Shown: piece by piece, positions 1 through 7,514 of the stretch
Layout: each line of letters starts with the position of its first letter
How positions within the stretch are numbered: position 1 is the first letter of the stretch
Assembly: GCA_948788915.1 (NCBI GenBank)
Contig: CAQFOZ010000037.1
Location: 1-22,967, forward strand
Source of the DNA: an uncultured Muribaculaceae bacterium
Lineage (GTDB): Bacteria > Bacteroidota > Bacteroidia > Bacteroidales > Muribaculaceae
Direction: 5' to 3'
Length of the DNA stretch: 22,967 nt
Notes under the pieces: model-generated
What the model was told of the DNA's origin: nothing
What the model saw: only the letters and a program-made list of their open reading frames with translations
The model's database searches: none
Program-made: the position numbers and the translations under genes

Positions 1-66
1 ATCCGTGCCCATCATCAAGCGCATTTGATGCTCTTGATATCCGCGATTCTTCATAGCCATATCCAT
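1..66 (-). CDS. Start of an unidentified gene, cut by the window edge
   Basis: An open frame runs off the left edge from an ATG at 66. The 22 visible residues begin MDMAMKNRGYQEHQ and end MMGTD. Three in-frame ATGs (66, 60, 54) make the exact start uncertain, and there is no clear ribosome binding site; AGGG lies directly before the first ATG. I do not recognise the protein from so short a stretch. It points the same way as the permease gene at 283-2310, about 215 bp downstream of that gene's stop. It could be a chance frame. Confidence 0.35.
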   Translation of the reverse strand, partial: MDMAMKNRGYQEHQMRLMMGTD

Positions 67-282
67 CCCTAATTATGCCCCTTTATCCGACTCTGCCTGG
101 GACTGCGGCTTGTCCCCAAGCCGCGAAACTAAACCAAAAGCGGCAACTCTCACGAGCAACCGCCTTAATACCAAACAGTTCTTTCGAACCTCTTTTGGAA
201 TCCAAACTTAATGAACAAAATCTATCTTCTTTCTGTAGTATAAACAACGTCCACTAAATTTTGTTCATAAACTCAATATTTT
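67..282. other. Gene-free gap with two inverted repeats
   Basis: About 215 bp between the permease stop and the partial gene. It holds a GC-rich hairpin: GCGGCTTG (105-112), loop TCCC, CAAGCCGC (117-124), an 8-bp perfect stem. An alternative shorter stem, GGGAC (99-103) with GTCCC (112-116), overlaps it, so the two cannot form together. Further right, ATGAACAAAAT (211-221) and ATTTTGTTCAT (258-268) form a perfect 11-bp inverted repeat with a 36-bp spacer. Neither is followed by a T-run on either strand, so I do not call a terminator. The hairpins lie upstream of the gene starting at 66 and could be in its leader. Confidence 0.5.
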
Positions 283-2310
283 TTACTTACCCCTCTGCCT
301 CACCGCCTCGAGGCGGCACAAAGCGGCAAGTGTCTGCATCCTGACTTTTACAAACTGCCGACGTAAAATACGACCATATGACAACCCTACAAGATAAATT
401 ATACCGCCAACAGGGAATAGAACAGCAAGCGAAGTCTGCAGCCATTTCATCTTTTTAGGCACAGGATGATAAATCCATATATCTTTTATCACGGGAATCC
501 GCTCTACGATGTCAAGCAATTTCAAATCTCGGCTGTCTGACAGATAATTAACTGTATGGTCAAGTTCCTTCCCCGTATCAACAATAGCCCCTGAATCATA
601 TCCTCCCCTCCAGTAATCAAGATATGACATGGGAAATGGATTATGAGACAGCCAATAGCTTGCACGGGCATAGTCGCGGGCAAGCATTGCCGCACTTTTT
701 TCAGCAGATATATTATTAATAATAACCTCTTTCAACGGCACATGGCGGGATTCCGTCAACCCTAACAGATTTCTTATTATATTCAGATACAGATCCTTAT
801 TGAACACAGCAGAGTCATTCATTGCCTTATATGTGACAAACACGCCTAACGGCAATAAGATGAACGTAGAAAGCCAAATTCCAAACCAGACAGCGATATG
901 ACCGTCACGTGCCATCTTATAACCCATATTGTCTATTACATAATAGAAAAGAAAGAGCAACACTGATATCACAAGCGGTGTACCGAGTCCTCCCTTACGT
1001 ATAATGGCGCCAAGAGGTGCCCCGATAAAGAAGAATATTATACAGGCAACAGACAGAGTGAATTTCTTCATCAGTTCTATCCCGTGTCGGCGGATAGACC
1101 GTTTTTCTTCCGAAATCGACAATGCCCTGTACTCCATCTCATTGGTGCGCGACTTGTTTATAGACTTAGCATTGGAATAGACCTCATTCTGTTCCACGGG
1201 AGTCATGGCACCGAGCAATGAATCCAGCGGAAATGGCTTCACATGTTTCTCATACTCCATAAGTCCGTCTGCATCGGGAACAGCATCAGTCTCTCTGTTC
1301 ACATCCTCCTCTACCGTGAAGTTGTCCTGAAAATTTGAAAATGCCATCTCCCTCTTACGCCTCGCCAGCTCCATAGCCTCATCCTTGCCAAAGTAGTTGT
1401 AACCGGCAAGATCCCTGAACGCACTTGATTTCAAATCATAGGCATAATCATTGCCGATTGAATCTATCCGGACATTAAGAGAATCAATAGCTGCCCTGAG
1501 TTCTGCTATATTCTTGCCGACATACTGTTTACGCATACCCCCTTCGTCAAGCCTGTTGAAATTGGCATCAAACGGTATAAGAATCTCCTTGTCATAAAAT
1601 GTCTCCCGGCGGAACGGAACATTTTGATCCAGGCTTCGCTGCTCACGTAGATTCTCAAACTGTTCCCCGGTAAAAAGATGCAGATAGAGATATCGCATAT
1701 CGTTTGTAAACGCAAGTCGTGCCGAGTCGGCAAGAAGTATGGTGGAATTGTCACCACCCTTGCTGACATCATAGATCATGGTGTTGTAAAGCATACCGGT
1801 TTCCCTGTTCTTTGTTTTCACAAAAAGACTGTAACCTGGTATCTGGTCGTAAAATACATCCTCCGGAATCTCAACCTCCGGGCTCTTCTGCTTCATTGAA
1901 AAAAGAAGCGTATACATCTTGACCTGGGCTTTCGGCAGAACATTATTCTGGAAAAAGAACGCTCCTGCGGCTATCAGCATTACAAGGATGATAAGCGGAC
2001 TCATCACCTTCAAGAGAGAAATTCCTGAAGCCTTTATGGCTGTCAGCTCGGACCTCTCGCCTAAATTGCCGAATGTCATAAGGCTTGCAAGCAAAATCGC
2101 AAGAGGAAGTGCCATAGGCACCATAGTGAGAGCTGCATAGAAGAACAGTTCTCCAAGCACATCCATCCCAAGTCCCTTCCCGACAAGATCGTCAATGTAA
2201 CGCCATAGAAACTGCATGAGCACTATGAAGAGCACAATGAAAAAGGTCATTGCAAAAACCGGAAGGAAACTCTTCAGTACAAACAGATATAATCGTTTAA
2301 TAATGCGCAT
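283..2310 (-). CDS. LptF/LptG (YjgP/YjgQ) family permease
   Basis: An inner-membrane permease of the LptF/LptG family, whose members form the transmembrane part of the LptBFG ABC transporter that extracts lipopolysaccharide and passes it to the periplasmic bridge. The protein is 675 residues from the chosen start MRIIKRLYLFVLKSF, the typical N-terminus of the family; the open frame extends 36 codons further upstream but that part has no membrane character. Three hydrophobic segments lie near residues 15-35, 55-75 and 100-120. A long soluble region (about 125-415, probably the periplasmic jellyroll plus a charged insertion) follows, then three segments near 420-500, then a long C-terminal extension with one more segment near 630. 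At about twice the length of E. coli LptF or LptG, it fits the large one-piece Bacteroidetes form. Family call is firm; F versus G is not resolvable. Confidence 0.9.
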   Translation of the reverse strand: MRIIKRLYLFVLKSFLPVFAMTFFIVLFIVLMQFLWRYIDDLVGKGLGMDVLGELFFYAALTMVPMALPLAILLASLMTFGNLGERSELTAIKASGISLLKVMSPLIILVMLIAAGAFFFQNNVLPKAQVKMYTLLFSMKQKSPEVEIPEDVFYDQIPGYSLFVKTKNRETGMLYNTMIYDVSKGGDNSTILLADSARLAFTNDMRYLYLHLFTGEQFENLREQRSLDQNVPFRRETFYDKEILIPFDANFNRLDEGGMRKQYVGKNIAELRAAIDSLNVRIDSIGNDYAYDLKSSAFRDLAGYNYFGKDEAMELARRKREMAFSNFQDNFTVEEDVNRETDAVPDADGLMEYEKHVKPFPLDSLLGAMTPVEQNEVYSNAKSINKSRTNEMEYRALSISEEKRSIRRHGIELMKKFTLSVACIIFFFIGAPLGAIIRKGGLGTPLVISVLLFLFYYVIDNMGYKMARDGHIAVWFGIWLSTFILLPLGVFVTYKAMNDSAVFNKDLYLNIIRNLLGLTESRHVPLKEVIINNISAEKSAAMLARDYARASYWLSHNPFPMSYLDYWRGGYDSGAIVDTGKELDHTVNYLSDSRDLKLLDIVERIPVIKDIWIYHPVPKKMKWLQTSLAVLFPVGGIIYLVGLSYGRILRRQFVKVRMQTLAALCRLEAVRQRGK

Positions 2311-2381
2311 ATTATGAAGTTTTGGCTCACCCGAAGGCAAATATGTCGGATAATTGACATGATTGACACCAAATTCTATGG

Positions 2382-2389
2382 CAAATTTA
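2382..2389 (-). promoter_or_regulatory. Probable -7 box of the permease gene
   Basis: On the minus strand the sequence reads TAAATTTG, a full match to the Bacteroidetes -7 consensus TAnnTTTG. It would start transcription near 2376, leaving a leader of about 65 nt before the ATG at 2310. No well-placed -33 TTTG is visible. This supports 2310 rather than 2418 as the start of the permease, since 2418 would lie upstream of the promoter. Confidence 0.5.
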
Positions 2390-2402
2390 CGAAATTTCTT
2401 TG

Positions 2403-2410
2403 TAACTTTG
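2403..2410 (+). promoter_or_regulatory. Probable -7 box of pta
   Basis: TAACTTTG matches the Bacteroidetes -7 consensus TAnnTTTG. A transcription start near 2416 would give a leader of about 20 nt before the pta ATG at 2438. The upstream half of this promoter overlaps the minus-strand -7 box at 2382-2389, so the two promoters are back to back. The -33 element is weak. Confidence 0.5.
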
Positions 2411-2437
2411 TTATACAAAATAAACTTGAATCATACT

Positions 2438-3451
2438 ATGACATTATTTGAAAGACTTACCCGAAAGGCGCAGGAACATCCGCAACGCCTCGTTCTTCCT
2501 GAATCGACGGAGCCAAGGACACTCCAGGCCGCCAACAGAATAATTGCCGACAAGATCGCTGAAGTGATATTCATTGGCGACCGCAAGGAAATTCTTGACA
2601 AGGCCTTTGAGCTTGGTCTGCAACACATCGAGAAAGGGAACTTTATTGATCCCTCAGACATTACCGTAACTGAACCTTATGCAGAGCTTTTTGCAGAGCT
2701 TCGCAAAAAGAAAGGAATAAGCATCGAGGAGGCTCGCGAAACCGTGAAGAATCCTCTTTATCTCGGTTGTCTTCTTATCAAACGCGGGGATGCGGACGCA
2801 ATGGTAGCAGGAGCACTCAGCCCGACATCACATGTGCTGAGAGCGGCTTTCCAGGTTCTGAAAACCAAGCCGGGAATATCTGTAGTGAGTGGAGCATTCA
2901 TAATGCTTCTTCCGGAAAATGTGCCGTTCGGTGACAACCATATGCTTGTATTCGCAGACTGCGCGGTAGTACCCGATCCAACAGCAAAAGAACTGGCGGA
3001 AATAGCAATCGCCACTGCAGCTACCACTAAGAATATCGCCGGTCTTGATCCGGTGGTGGCTCTTTGCAGTTTCTCAACCAAAGGAAGCGCCACCCACGAG
3101 AGAGTGGACAAAGTAATCGAGGCAACAGCACTCGCACGTGAACTCGCCCCGGATCTTAAACTTGATGGAGAACTACAGAGCGACGCAGCTATTGTTCCGT
3201 CGATCGGAGGCATGAAGGCTCCGGGCAGCCCTGTGGCCGGACACGCAAACACTCTTATATTCCCTTCGCTCGAGACCGGCAACATCGCATACAAGCTTGT
3301 TCAGCGTCTTGCAGGTGCGGGTGCCGTAGGACCGATCCTCCAGGGTCTTGCCGCTCCGGTAAACGATCTTTCGCGCGGAGCTACTGTCGATGACATAGTT
3401 AACACTATTATCGTGACCTGCAACCAGGCCATCGGTGACAAAAATCTGTAA
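2438..3451 (+). CDS. pta: Phosphate acetyltransferase
   Basis: Converts acetyl-CoA and phosphate to acetyl phosphate and CoA in the cytoplasm, the first step of the Pta-AckA acetate pathway. The 337-residue protein is the short form, one PTA_PTB domain without the N-terminal regulatory domains of E. coli Pta. Family-typical stretches are present: RLVLPE near the start, DCAVVPDPTAKELA in the middle, GELQSDAAIVPSIGG, and near the C-terminus NTLIFPSLETGNIAYKLVQR and APVNDLSRGA. The start is the ATG at 2438 (MTLFERLTRKAQE); the open frame reaches further upstream but into the divergent promoter region. ackA follows after 30 bp on the same strand. Confidence 0.97.
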   Translation: MTLFERLTRKAQEHPQRLVLPESTEPRTLQAANRIIADKIAEVIFIGDRKEILDKAFELGLQHIEKGNFIDPSDITVTEPYAELFAELRKKKGISIEEARETVKNPLYLGCLLIKRGDADAMVAGALSPTSHVLRAAFQVLKTKPGISVVSGAFIMLLPENVPFGDNHMLVFADCAVVPDPTAKELAEIAIATAATTKNIAGLDPVVALCSFSTKGSATHERVDKVIEATALARELAPDLKLDGELQSDAAIVPSIGGMKAPGSPVAGHANTLIFPSLETGNIAYKLVQRLAGAGAVGPILQGLAAPVNDLSRGATVDDIVNTIIVTCNQAIGDKNL

Positions 3452-3456
3452 GTGTT

Positions 3457-3477
3457 TAAATTTGAATACCTACTTAA
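3457..3477 (+). promoter_or_regulatory. Copy 1 of a 21-bp motif, directly before ackA
   Basis: Reads TAAATTTGAA, T, AC, C, TACTTAA. The first eight bases fit the -7 consensus TAnnTTTG, and the rest matches two other copies at 19778-19798 and 19947-19967. The ackA ATG is only four bases further on, so if this is a promoter the ackA transcript has a leader of about ten bases. It may instead be a protein-binding site. The pta start has a weaker look-alike (TAAACTTGAAT at 2421-2431). Confidence 0.5.
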
Positions 3478-3481
3478 CAAA

Positions 3482-4681
3482 ATGAAGATACTTGTTTTAA
3501 ACTGCGGAAGCAGCAGCGTTAAATATAAACTGATAGACAGCGACTCAAAAGAAGTGCTCGCTGAAGGTGGTGTAGAGAAAATCGGGCTTGCCGACTCTTT
3601 CCTTAAATTCAAGCTCAAAGACGGCTCAAAAGAAACATTGACTGTCAGCATGCCGGACCACAAAGAGGCAATCAAACAGGTAATGAATGTGCTTACCGAC
3701 CCGGATAAAGGTGTTATCAGGAGTTTTGACGAAATAGGTGCGGTAGGACACCGTGTGGTGCACGGCATGGAATATTTCAACAAATCCGTTATAATCACGC
3801 CTGAAGTGATTGAGAAAGTGAAAGAATGCTATCCCGTGGCTCCCCTTCACAACCCGGCCAACGTGACAGGCATCGAGGCTGTTTCAGAGATTATGCCGGA
3901 TACTCCTCAGGTTGCTGTGTTCGACACCGCTTTCCACCAGACAATGCCTGCCAAGGCTTATATGTATGCGCTCCCGTATGACGATTACAAGAACTATGGC
4001 ATCCGCAGATACGGTTTCCACGGAACAAGCCACCGCTATGTGTCTCGCCGTGCATGCGAGTTCCTGGGACTCCCCTACGAAAAGCAACGCATCATAACAT
4101 GCCACATCGGTAACGGTGGAAGCATCACGGCAATAAAGGACGGTAAAAGTGTTGACACGTCAATGGGTCTTACCCCTACCGAGGGACTGATGATGGGCAC
4201 ACGCGTAGGCGACATTGATCCGGGCGCACTGGTATACCTGATGCAAAGACGCGGAATAGGTGCCGACGAACTCCAAAAGATCATAAACAAAGAAAGTGGT
4301 GTGTTGGGTGTTTCAGGAATATCCAATGACATGCGCGACATCGAGGCTGGTATCGCTGCCGGCAACGAAAAGGCAAAACTCGCCATGGATATGTATGAAT
4401 ACCGTATCCTCAAATATATCGGAGCTTACGCGGCTGTGCTCGGTGGAGTTGACATAATTGTCTTTACCGGTGGTGTCGGAGAAAACCAGATCGGCACTCG
4501 CGAGGCGATATGCCGGAATCTCGCATTCATGGGAATCACTTTCAATGAGGAGGCAAACAAGGTACGCGGTGAGGAGATAGAGATCTCGGGTAAAGATTCC
4601 AGCACACATGTTGTCGTTATCCCCACTGATGAGGAGATGATGATTGCAGAAGATACCGCTCAGCTTGTCGGTTCAAAATAA
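3482..4681 (+). CDS. ackA: Acetate kinase
   Basis: Transfers phosphate from acetyl phosphate to ADP, giving acetate and ATP; with Pta it is the main substrate-level ATP step of anaerobic acetate formation. The 399-residue protein carries the ASKHA-fold hallmarks in order: LNCGSSSVKYKL at the N-terminus, GHRVVHG, PLHNPAN, VFDTAFHQTMP, YGFHGTSHRYVS, HIGNGGS, the TSMGLTPTEGLMMGTRVGDI loop, and FTGGVGEN near the C-terminus. Start chosen at ATG 3482 (MKILVLNCG), which fits the family exactly; a GTG ten codons upstream in frame would add residues unlike the family. It lies 30 bp downstream of pta and 20 bp upstream of cvpA, so co-transcription is likely, with a possible internal promoter in the pta-ackA gap. 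Confidence 0.97.
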   Translation: MKILVLNCGSSSVKYKLIDSDSKEVLAEGGVEKIGLADSFLKFKLKDGSKETLTVSMPDHKEAIKQVMNVLTDPDKGVIRSFDEIGAVGHRVVHGMEYFNKSVIITPEVIEKVKECYPVAPLHNPANVTGIEAVSEIMPDTPQVAVFDTAFHQTMPAKAYMYALPYDDYKNYGIRRYGFHGTSHRYVSRRACEFLGLPYEKQRIITCHIGNGGSITAIKDGKSVDTSMGLTPTEGLMMGTRVGDIDPGALVYLMQRRGIGADELQKIINKESGVLGVSGISNDMRDIEAGIAAGNEKAKLAMDMYEYRILKYIGAYAAVLGGVDIIVFTGGVGENQIGTREAICRNLAFMGITFNEEANKVRGEEIEISGKDSSTHVVVIPTDEEMMIAEDTAQLVGSK

Positions 4682-4701
4682 AAAAATAAACAAACGGAGG
4701 A

Positions 4702-5241
4702 GTGTTATATCACATTATCCCTTTATTTGTCGCGGCATACGCCCTTGTCAGGGGATACCGCAAAGGCATTATCAAGCAGATTCCGAAATTTATCGGATTC
4801 TGCTTTGGTATTGTTTGCGCGCATCTCTTCTCTCCACCGGTAGATGAGGCGTTACGGGTACTGATGCCAAGCATTGGAACCAGAGTGAAGGGGGATTATA
4901 TATACAGTGTACTCGCAACAGGAATAGTATACCTGTTCGTATACGGTGTACTCGACACATGCACAAGATTTCTTAATCTGATTTTCCGCAAACGCCCTGA
5001 AATACTCGGAAGCATTGCCGGAAGCCTGTTCTGTCTTGTACGATATATGTTGCTGCTGTCTGTGTTTTATAATCTCTGGCTTGGGATGCGCCCCAATTCG
5101 GAACTCCTCAGATATGCTAAAGCTGACGACGGAAACATCACGGAACTGGTGATGCTTATATCCCCGGCAATACTCGGCGGTGAATCAGTGGAGGACCTGG
5201 CACATACACTCCAACTCGAAGAAGCAAAATCGATTTCTTAG
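4702..5241 (+). CDS. CvpA family membrane protein
   Basis: A 179-residue integral membrane protein with the CvpA layout: an N-terminal hydrophobic stretch followed by YRKGIIKQ (the usual GxxKG turn), then three more hydrophobic segments near residues 20-40, 65-90 and 105-130, and a charged C-terminal tail. CvpA is known in E. coli from colicin V production; its biochemical role is unclear. The only plausible start is GTG at 4702: an in-frame TAA at 4687 closes the frame upstream and no ATG lies between. GGAGG ends one base before the GTG, too close for a normal Shine-Dalgarno site, so the start is not secure. It follows ackA by 20 bp. Confidence 0.8.
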   Translation: MLYHIIPLFVAAYALVRGYRKGIIKQIPKFIGFCFGIVCAHLFSPPVDEALRVLMPSIGTRVKGDYIYSVLATGIVYLFVYGVLDTCTRFLNLIFRKRPEILGSIAGSLFCLVRYMLLLSVFYNLWLGMRPNSELLRYAKADDGNITELVMLISPAILGGESVEDLAHTLQLEEAKSIS

Positions 5242-5293
5242 AAACTGTGTCAACAAAATAATTGCCTCTGTTTGTTTATACTAAAAGAGTGCT

Positions 5294-5311
5294 CAAATTT
5301 AATTAAATTTG
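5294..5311. promoter_or_regulatory. Perfect 18-bp palindrome over the suf -7 box
   Basis: CAAATTTAATTAAATTTG equals its own reverse complement. Its right half is TAAATTTG (5304-5311), a full match to the Bacteroidetes -7 consensus for transcription toward sufC with a start near 5318; its left half is the same box on the opposite strand. A TTTG at 5271-5274 is rather far for a -33 element. The symmetry suggests an operator for a dimeric regulator, or two facing promoters. The regulator is unknown; it does not look like a Rex site. Confidence 0.5.
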
Positions 5312-5326
5312 CAAATAATACGAGAG

Positions 5327-5362
5327 TTCCCATGACGTAGGACACAAACCGACTTATGGGAA
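5327..5362 (+). other. Hairpin in the sufC leader
   Basis: TTCCCAT (5327-5333) and ATGGGAA (5356-5362) form a 7-bp perfect stem with a 22-nt loop, extendable by one G-U pair. It would sit near the 5' end of the predicted sufC transcript and ends 19 bases before the sufC ATG. A three-codon mini-frame, ATG ACG TAG, starts at 5332 inside it. I know no riboswitch family that this matches. Confidence 0.4.
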
Positions 5363-5381
5363 TACGAAAACAATAAAATTT

Positions 5382-6143
5382 ATGTTAACAGTTAGAAATC
5401 TGCACGCCGCCATAAACGGCAAGGAGATATTGAGGGGTATTAATCTTGATGTAAAGCCCGGTGAGGTACACGCCATTATGGGACCCAACGGTTCAGGCAA
5501 ATCAACACTTTCCATGGTGCTTGCCGGAAATCCGGCATACGAGGTAACCGAAGGTACTGCCACATTCCGTGGCAAAAACCTGCTGGATATGGCTCCAGAA
5601 GTACGAAGCCATGAAGGTATATTCCTTGGTTTCCAGTATCCGGTTGAAATACCCGGAGTGTCTATGGTTAACTTCATGAGAGCCGCTGTTAACGCAAAAA
5701 GAGAATTTCTACATCTCCCTCCAATGAGTGCCACGGAGTTCCTGAAACTTATGCGTGAAAAACGAGCCGTTGTGGAACTTGACAACAAGCTGGCCTCTCG
5801 TTCCGTAAACGAAGGATTTTCCGGAGGTGAAAAAAAACGCAACGAAATCTTCCAGATGGCCATGCTTGAACCCAAACTCGCCATATTGGACGAAACGGAC
5901 TCTGGACTCGATGTGGATGCGCTCAGGATTGTGGCTGACGGTGTCAACAAACTTAAAAGCGCTGAAAACTCCACGATAGTCATAACCCACTACCAGCGTC
6001 TGCTTGATTATCTGCAACCCGAATTTATCCATGTGCTTTACAAAGGACGCATAGTGAAATCGGGTGGCCCTGATCTGGCTCGCGAAATCGAAAAACGAGG
6101 TTTCGACTGGATCAAAGAAGAAGTTGACAATAAAGAGGATTAA
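5382..6143 (+). CDS. sufC: Fe-S cluster assembly ATPase SufC
   Basis: ABC-type ATPase of the SufBCD scaffold, which assembles Fe-S clusters in the cytoplasm. The 253-residue protein has Walker A GPNGSGKST (34-42), the LSGG-type signature as FSGGEKKRNE near residue 147, Walker B LAILDETDSGLD (D170, E171 by position) and the switch His in VITHYQRLL. The ETDSGLD form is typical of SufC. No Shine-Dalgarno site is seen; the AT-rich stretch before the ATG is normal for Bacteroidetes. sufD follows after 14 bp. The expected upstream neighbour sufB is absent; cvpA takes its place. Confidence 0.97.
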   Translation: MLTVRNLHAAINGKEILRGINLDVKPGEVHAIMGPNGSGKSTLSMVLAGNPAYEVTEGTATFRGKNLLDMAPEVRSHEGIFLGFQYPVEIPGVSMVNFMRAAVNAKREFLHLPPMSATEFLKLMREKRAVVELDNKLASRSVNEGFSGGEKKRNEIFQMAMLEPKLAILDETDSGLDVDALRIVADGVNKLKSAENSTIVITHYQRLLDYLQPEFIHVLYKGRIVKSGGPDLAREIEKRGFDWIKEEVDNKED

Positions 6144-6157
6144 TAGGAAACAAGGTC

Positions 6158-7504
6158 ATGAGTGCATTAAATCAATATCTGGATCTATATTCGCAACATC
6201 AGGATCTTGTAGACTCCAATTCAGCACATATACTGAATGCGCTACGCCCGGAAGCATATAAGGCCCTCAAAAAAATGCAGTTGCCCAAAGCTGGGAGCGA
6301 CAACTACGAGAACTGCGATATGGAAGCCCTTCTTGCTCCGGATTACGGCCTGAACATCGCAAATGTGCCCATAGATGTAAATCCTTCGGCCACATTCAGA
6401 TGTGATGTACCTACTCTTTCTCGTTCTTTGTCAATGCTTATAAATGACTCGTACGCCTCAACCTCCGCTCCACTGCAAGAGGAGGGGGTGGTTGTATGCA
6501 GTCTCCGGGAGGCCGCCACACGTTATCCGGATATAGTAGCTCAATATTACGGCAAAGCTGCCGATATGAACAATCCGGCGGTAGCTCTTGACACTCTGCT
6601 CGTGCAGGACGGGTATTTCCTGTATGTGAAACGCGGAGCAAAGATCAGCCACCCTCTTCAGCTTGTAAATATTCTTGAAAACGGTGCCCCTCTTATGGCT
6701 GTACGCCGTTTGCTGATTATTCTGGAAGATGAAGCTGAAGCCAGACTCCTTGTCTGCGATCACACTCAGAATCCGGATATCGATTTCCTCTCTTTGGAGA
6801 CTGTTGAAATCTTTGTGGGAAGAAACACTGTTTTCGACTACTACTCTCTTGAAGAGTCTTCTCAGAAAACGCACAGAATTTCATCGTTATATCTTAAACA
6901 ACAGGAGGGTAGTAATGTTACTGTCGACGGGCTGACACTATTCAACGGGACAACACGGAATGAATATTACTGCCGTCTCGACGGTGAGAACGCGACACTA
7001 AGCCTTTATGGCCTCGCAATCGAGGATGAAGAACGCAGATTGTCTACTTATTCCAACATTTCCCATCTGAAACCACATTGCAAGTCGGATGAACTGTTCA
7101 AATACACCGCTGACGACAGTGCAACCGCATCTTTCACGGGAAGAATATTTGTAGACTATGGTGCTGTAGGCACAGAAGCCTATCAGGCAAACAGAAATAT
7201 AATAGGAAGTGACACGGCAACAGTGACAAGCCGTCCGGAGCTGGAGATATATAATGATGATGTTAAATGCTCTCACGGCTGCGCCATTGGACGTCTCGAC
7301 CAAATGCAGCTATTCTATATGCGAACCAGAGGATTGTCAGAGCCTATGGCTCGTCTGCTACTGAAACAGGCGTTTATGGCCGATGTTATAGATAAGATTG
7401 GAATACCGGTTCTCCGCGACAAACTGCACCTTATGGTTGAACGTCGCTTCGCCGGTGAAAAAAGTACATGCCACAACTGCAATGTAGGTTTATGTGGTAA
7501 ATAA
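6158..7504 (+). CDS. sufD: Fe-S cluster assembly protein SufD
   Basis: Partner of SufB and SufC in the SufBCD scaffold complex. The 448-residue protein shows the SufBD beta-helix core in its second half, with SFTGRIFVDYGAVGTEAYQ and RPELEIYNDDVKCSHGCAIG, the latter holding the conserved His of the family, followed by the helical C-terminal segment MRTRGLSEPMARLLLKQAF. The N-terminal half is diverged, as usual for SufD. The length and N-terminal region favour SufD over SufB. The last residues, STCHNCNVGLCGK, form a Cys-rich tail. It lies 14 bp after sufC and 10 bp before sufS, so the three are one operon. Confidence 0.93.
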   Translation: MSALNQYLDLYSQHQDLVDSNSAHILNALRPEAYKALKKMQLPKAGSDNYENCDMEALLAPDYGLNIANVPIDVNPSATFRCDVPTLSRSLSMLINDSYASTSAPLQEEGVVVCSLREAATRYPDIVAQYYGKAADMNNPAVALDTLLVQDGYFLYVKRGAKISHPLQLVNILENGAPLMAVRRLLIILEDEAEARLLVCDHTQNPDIDFLSLETVEIFVGRNTVFDYYSLEESSQKTHRISSLYLKQQEGSNVTVDGLTLFNGTTRNEYYCRLDGENATLSLYGLAIEDEERRLSTYSNISHLKPHCKSDELFKYTADDSATASFTGRIFVDYGAVGTEAYQANRNIIGSDTATVTSRPELEIYNDDVKCSHGCAIGRLDQMQLFYMRTRGLSEPMARLLLKQAFMADVIDKIGIPVLRDKLHLMVERRFAGEKSTCHNCNVGLCGK

Positions 7505-7514
7505 GCTTGATACC

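Noticed and set aside
75..257. 60-codon plus-strand frame near the left edge
   Set aside because: It runs through the GC hairpin and half of the inverted repeat, has no recognisable domain and no promoter or binding site; the gap is better read as non-coding.
2758..3798. Long minus-strand frames opposite pta and ackA
   Set aside because: They mirror strongly conserved enzymes on the plus strand, and their translations have no family resemblance; antisense frames of this length are common opposite such genes.
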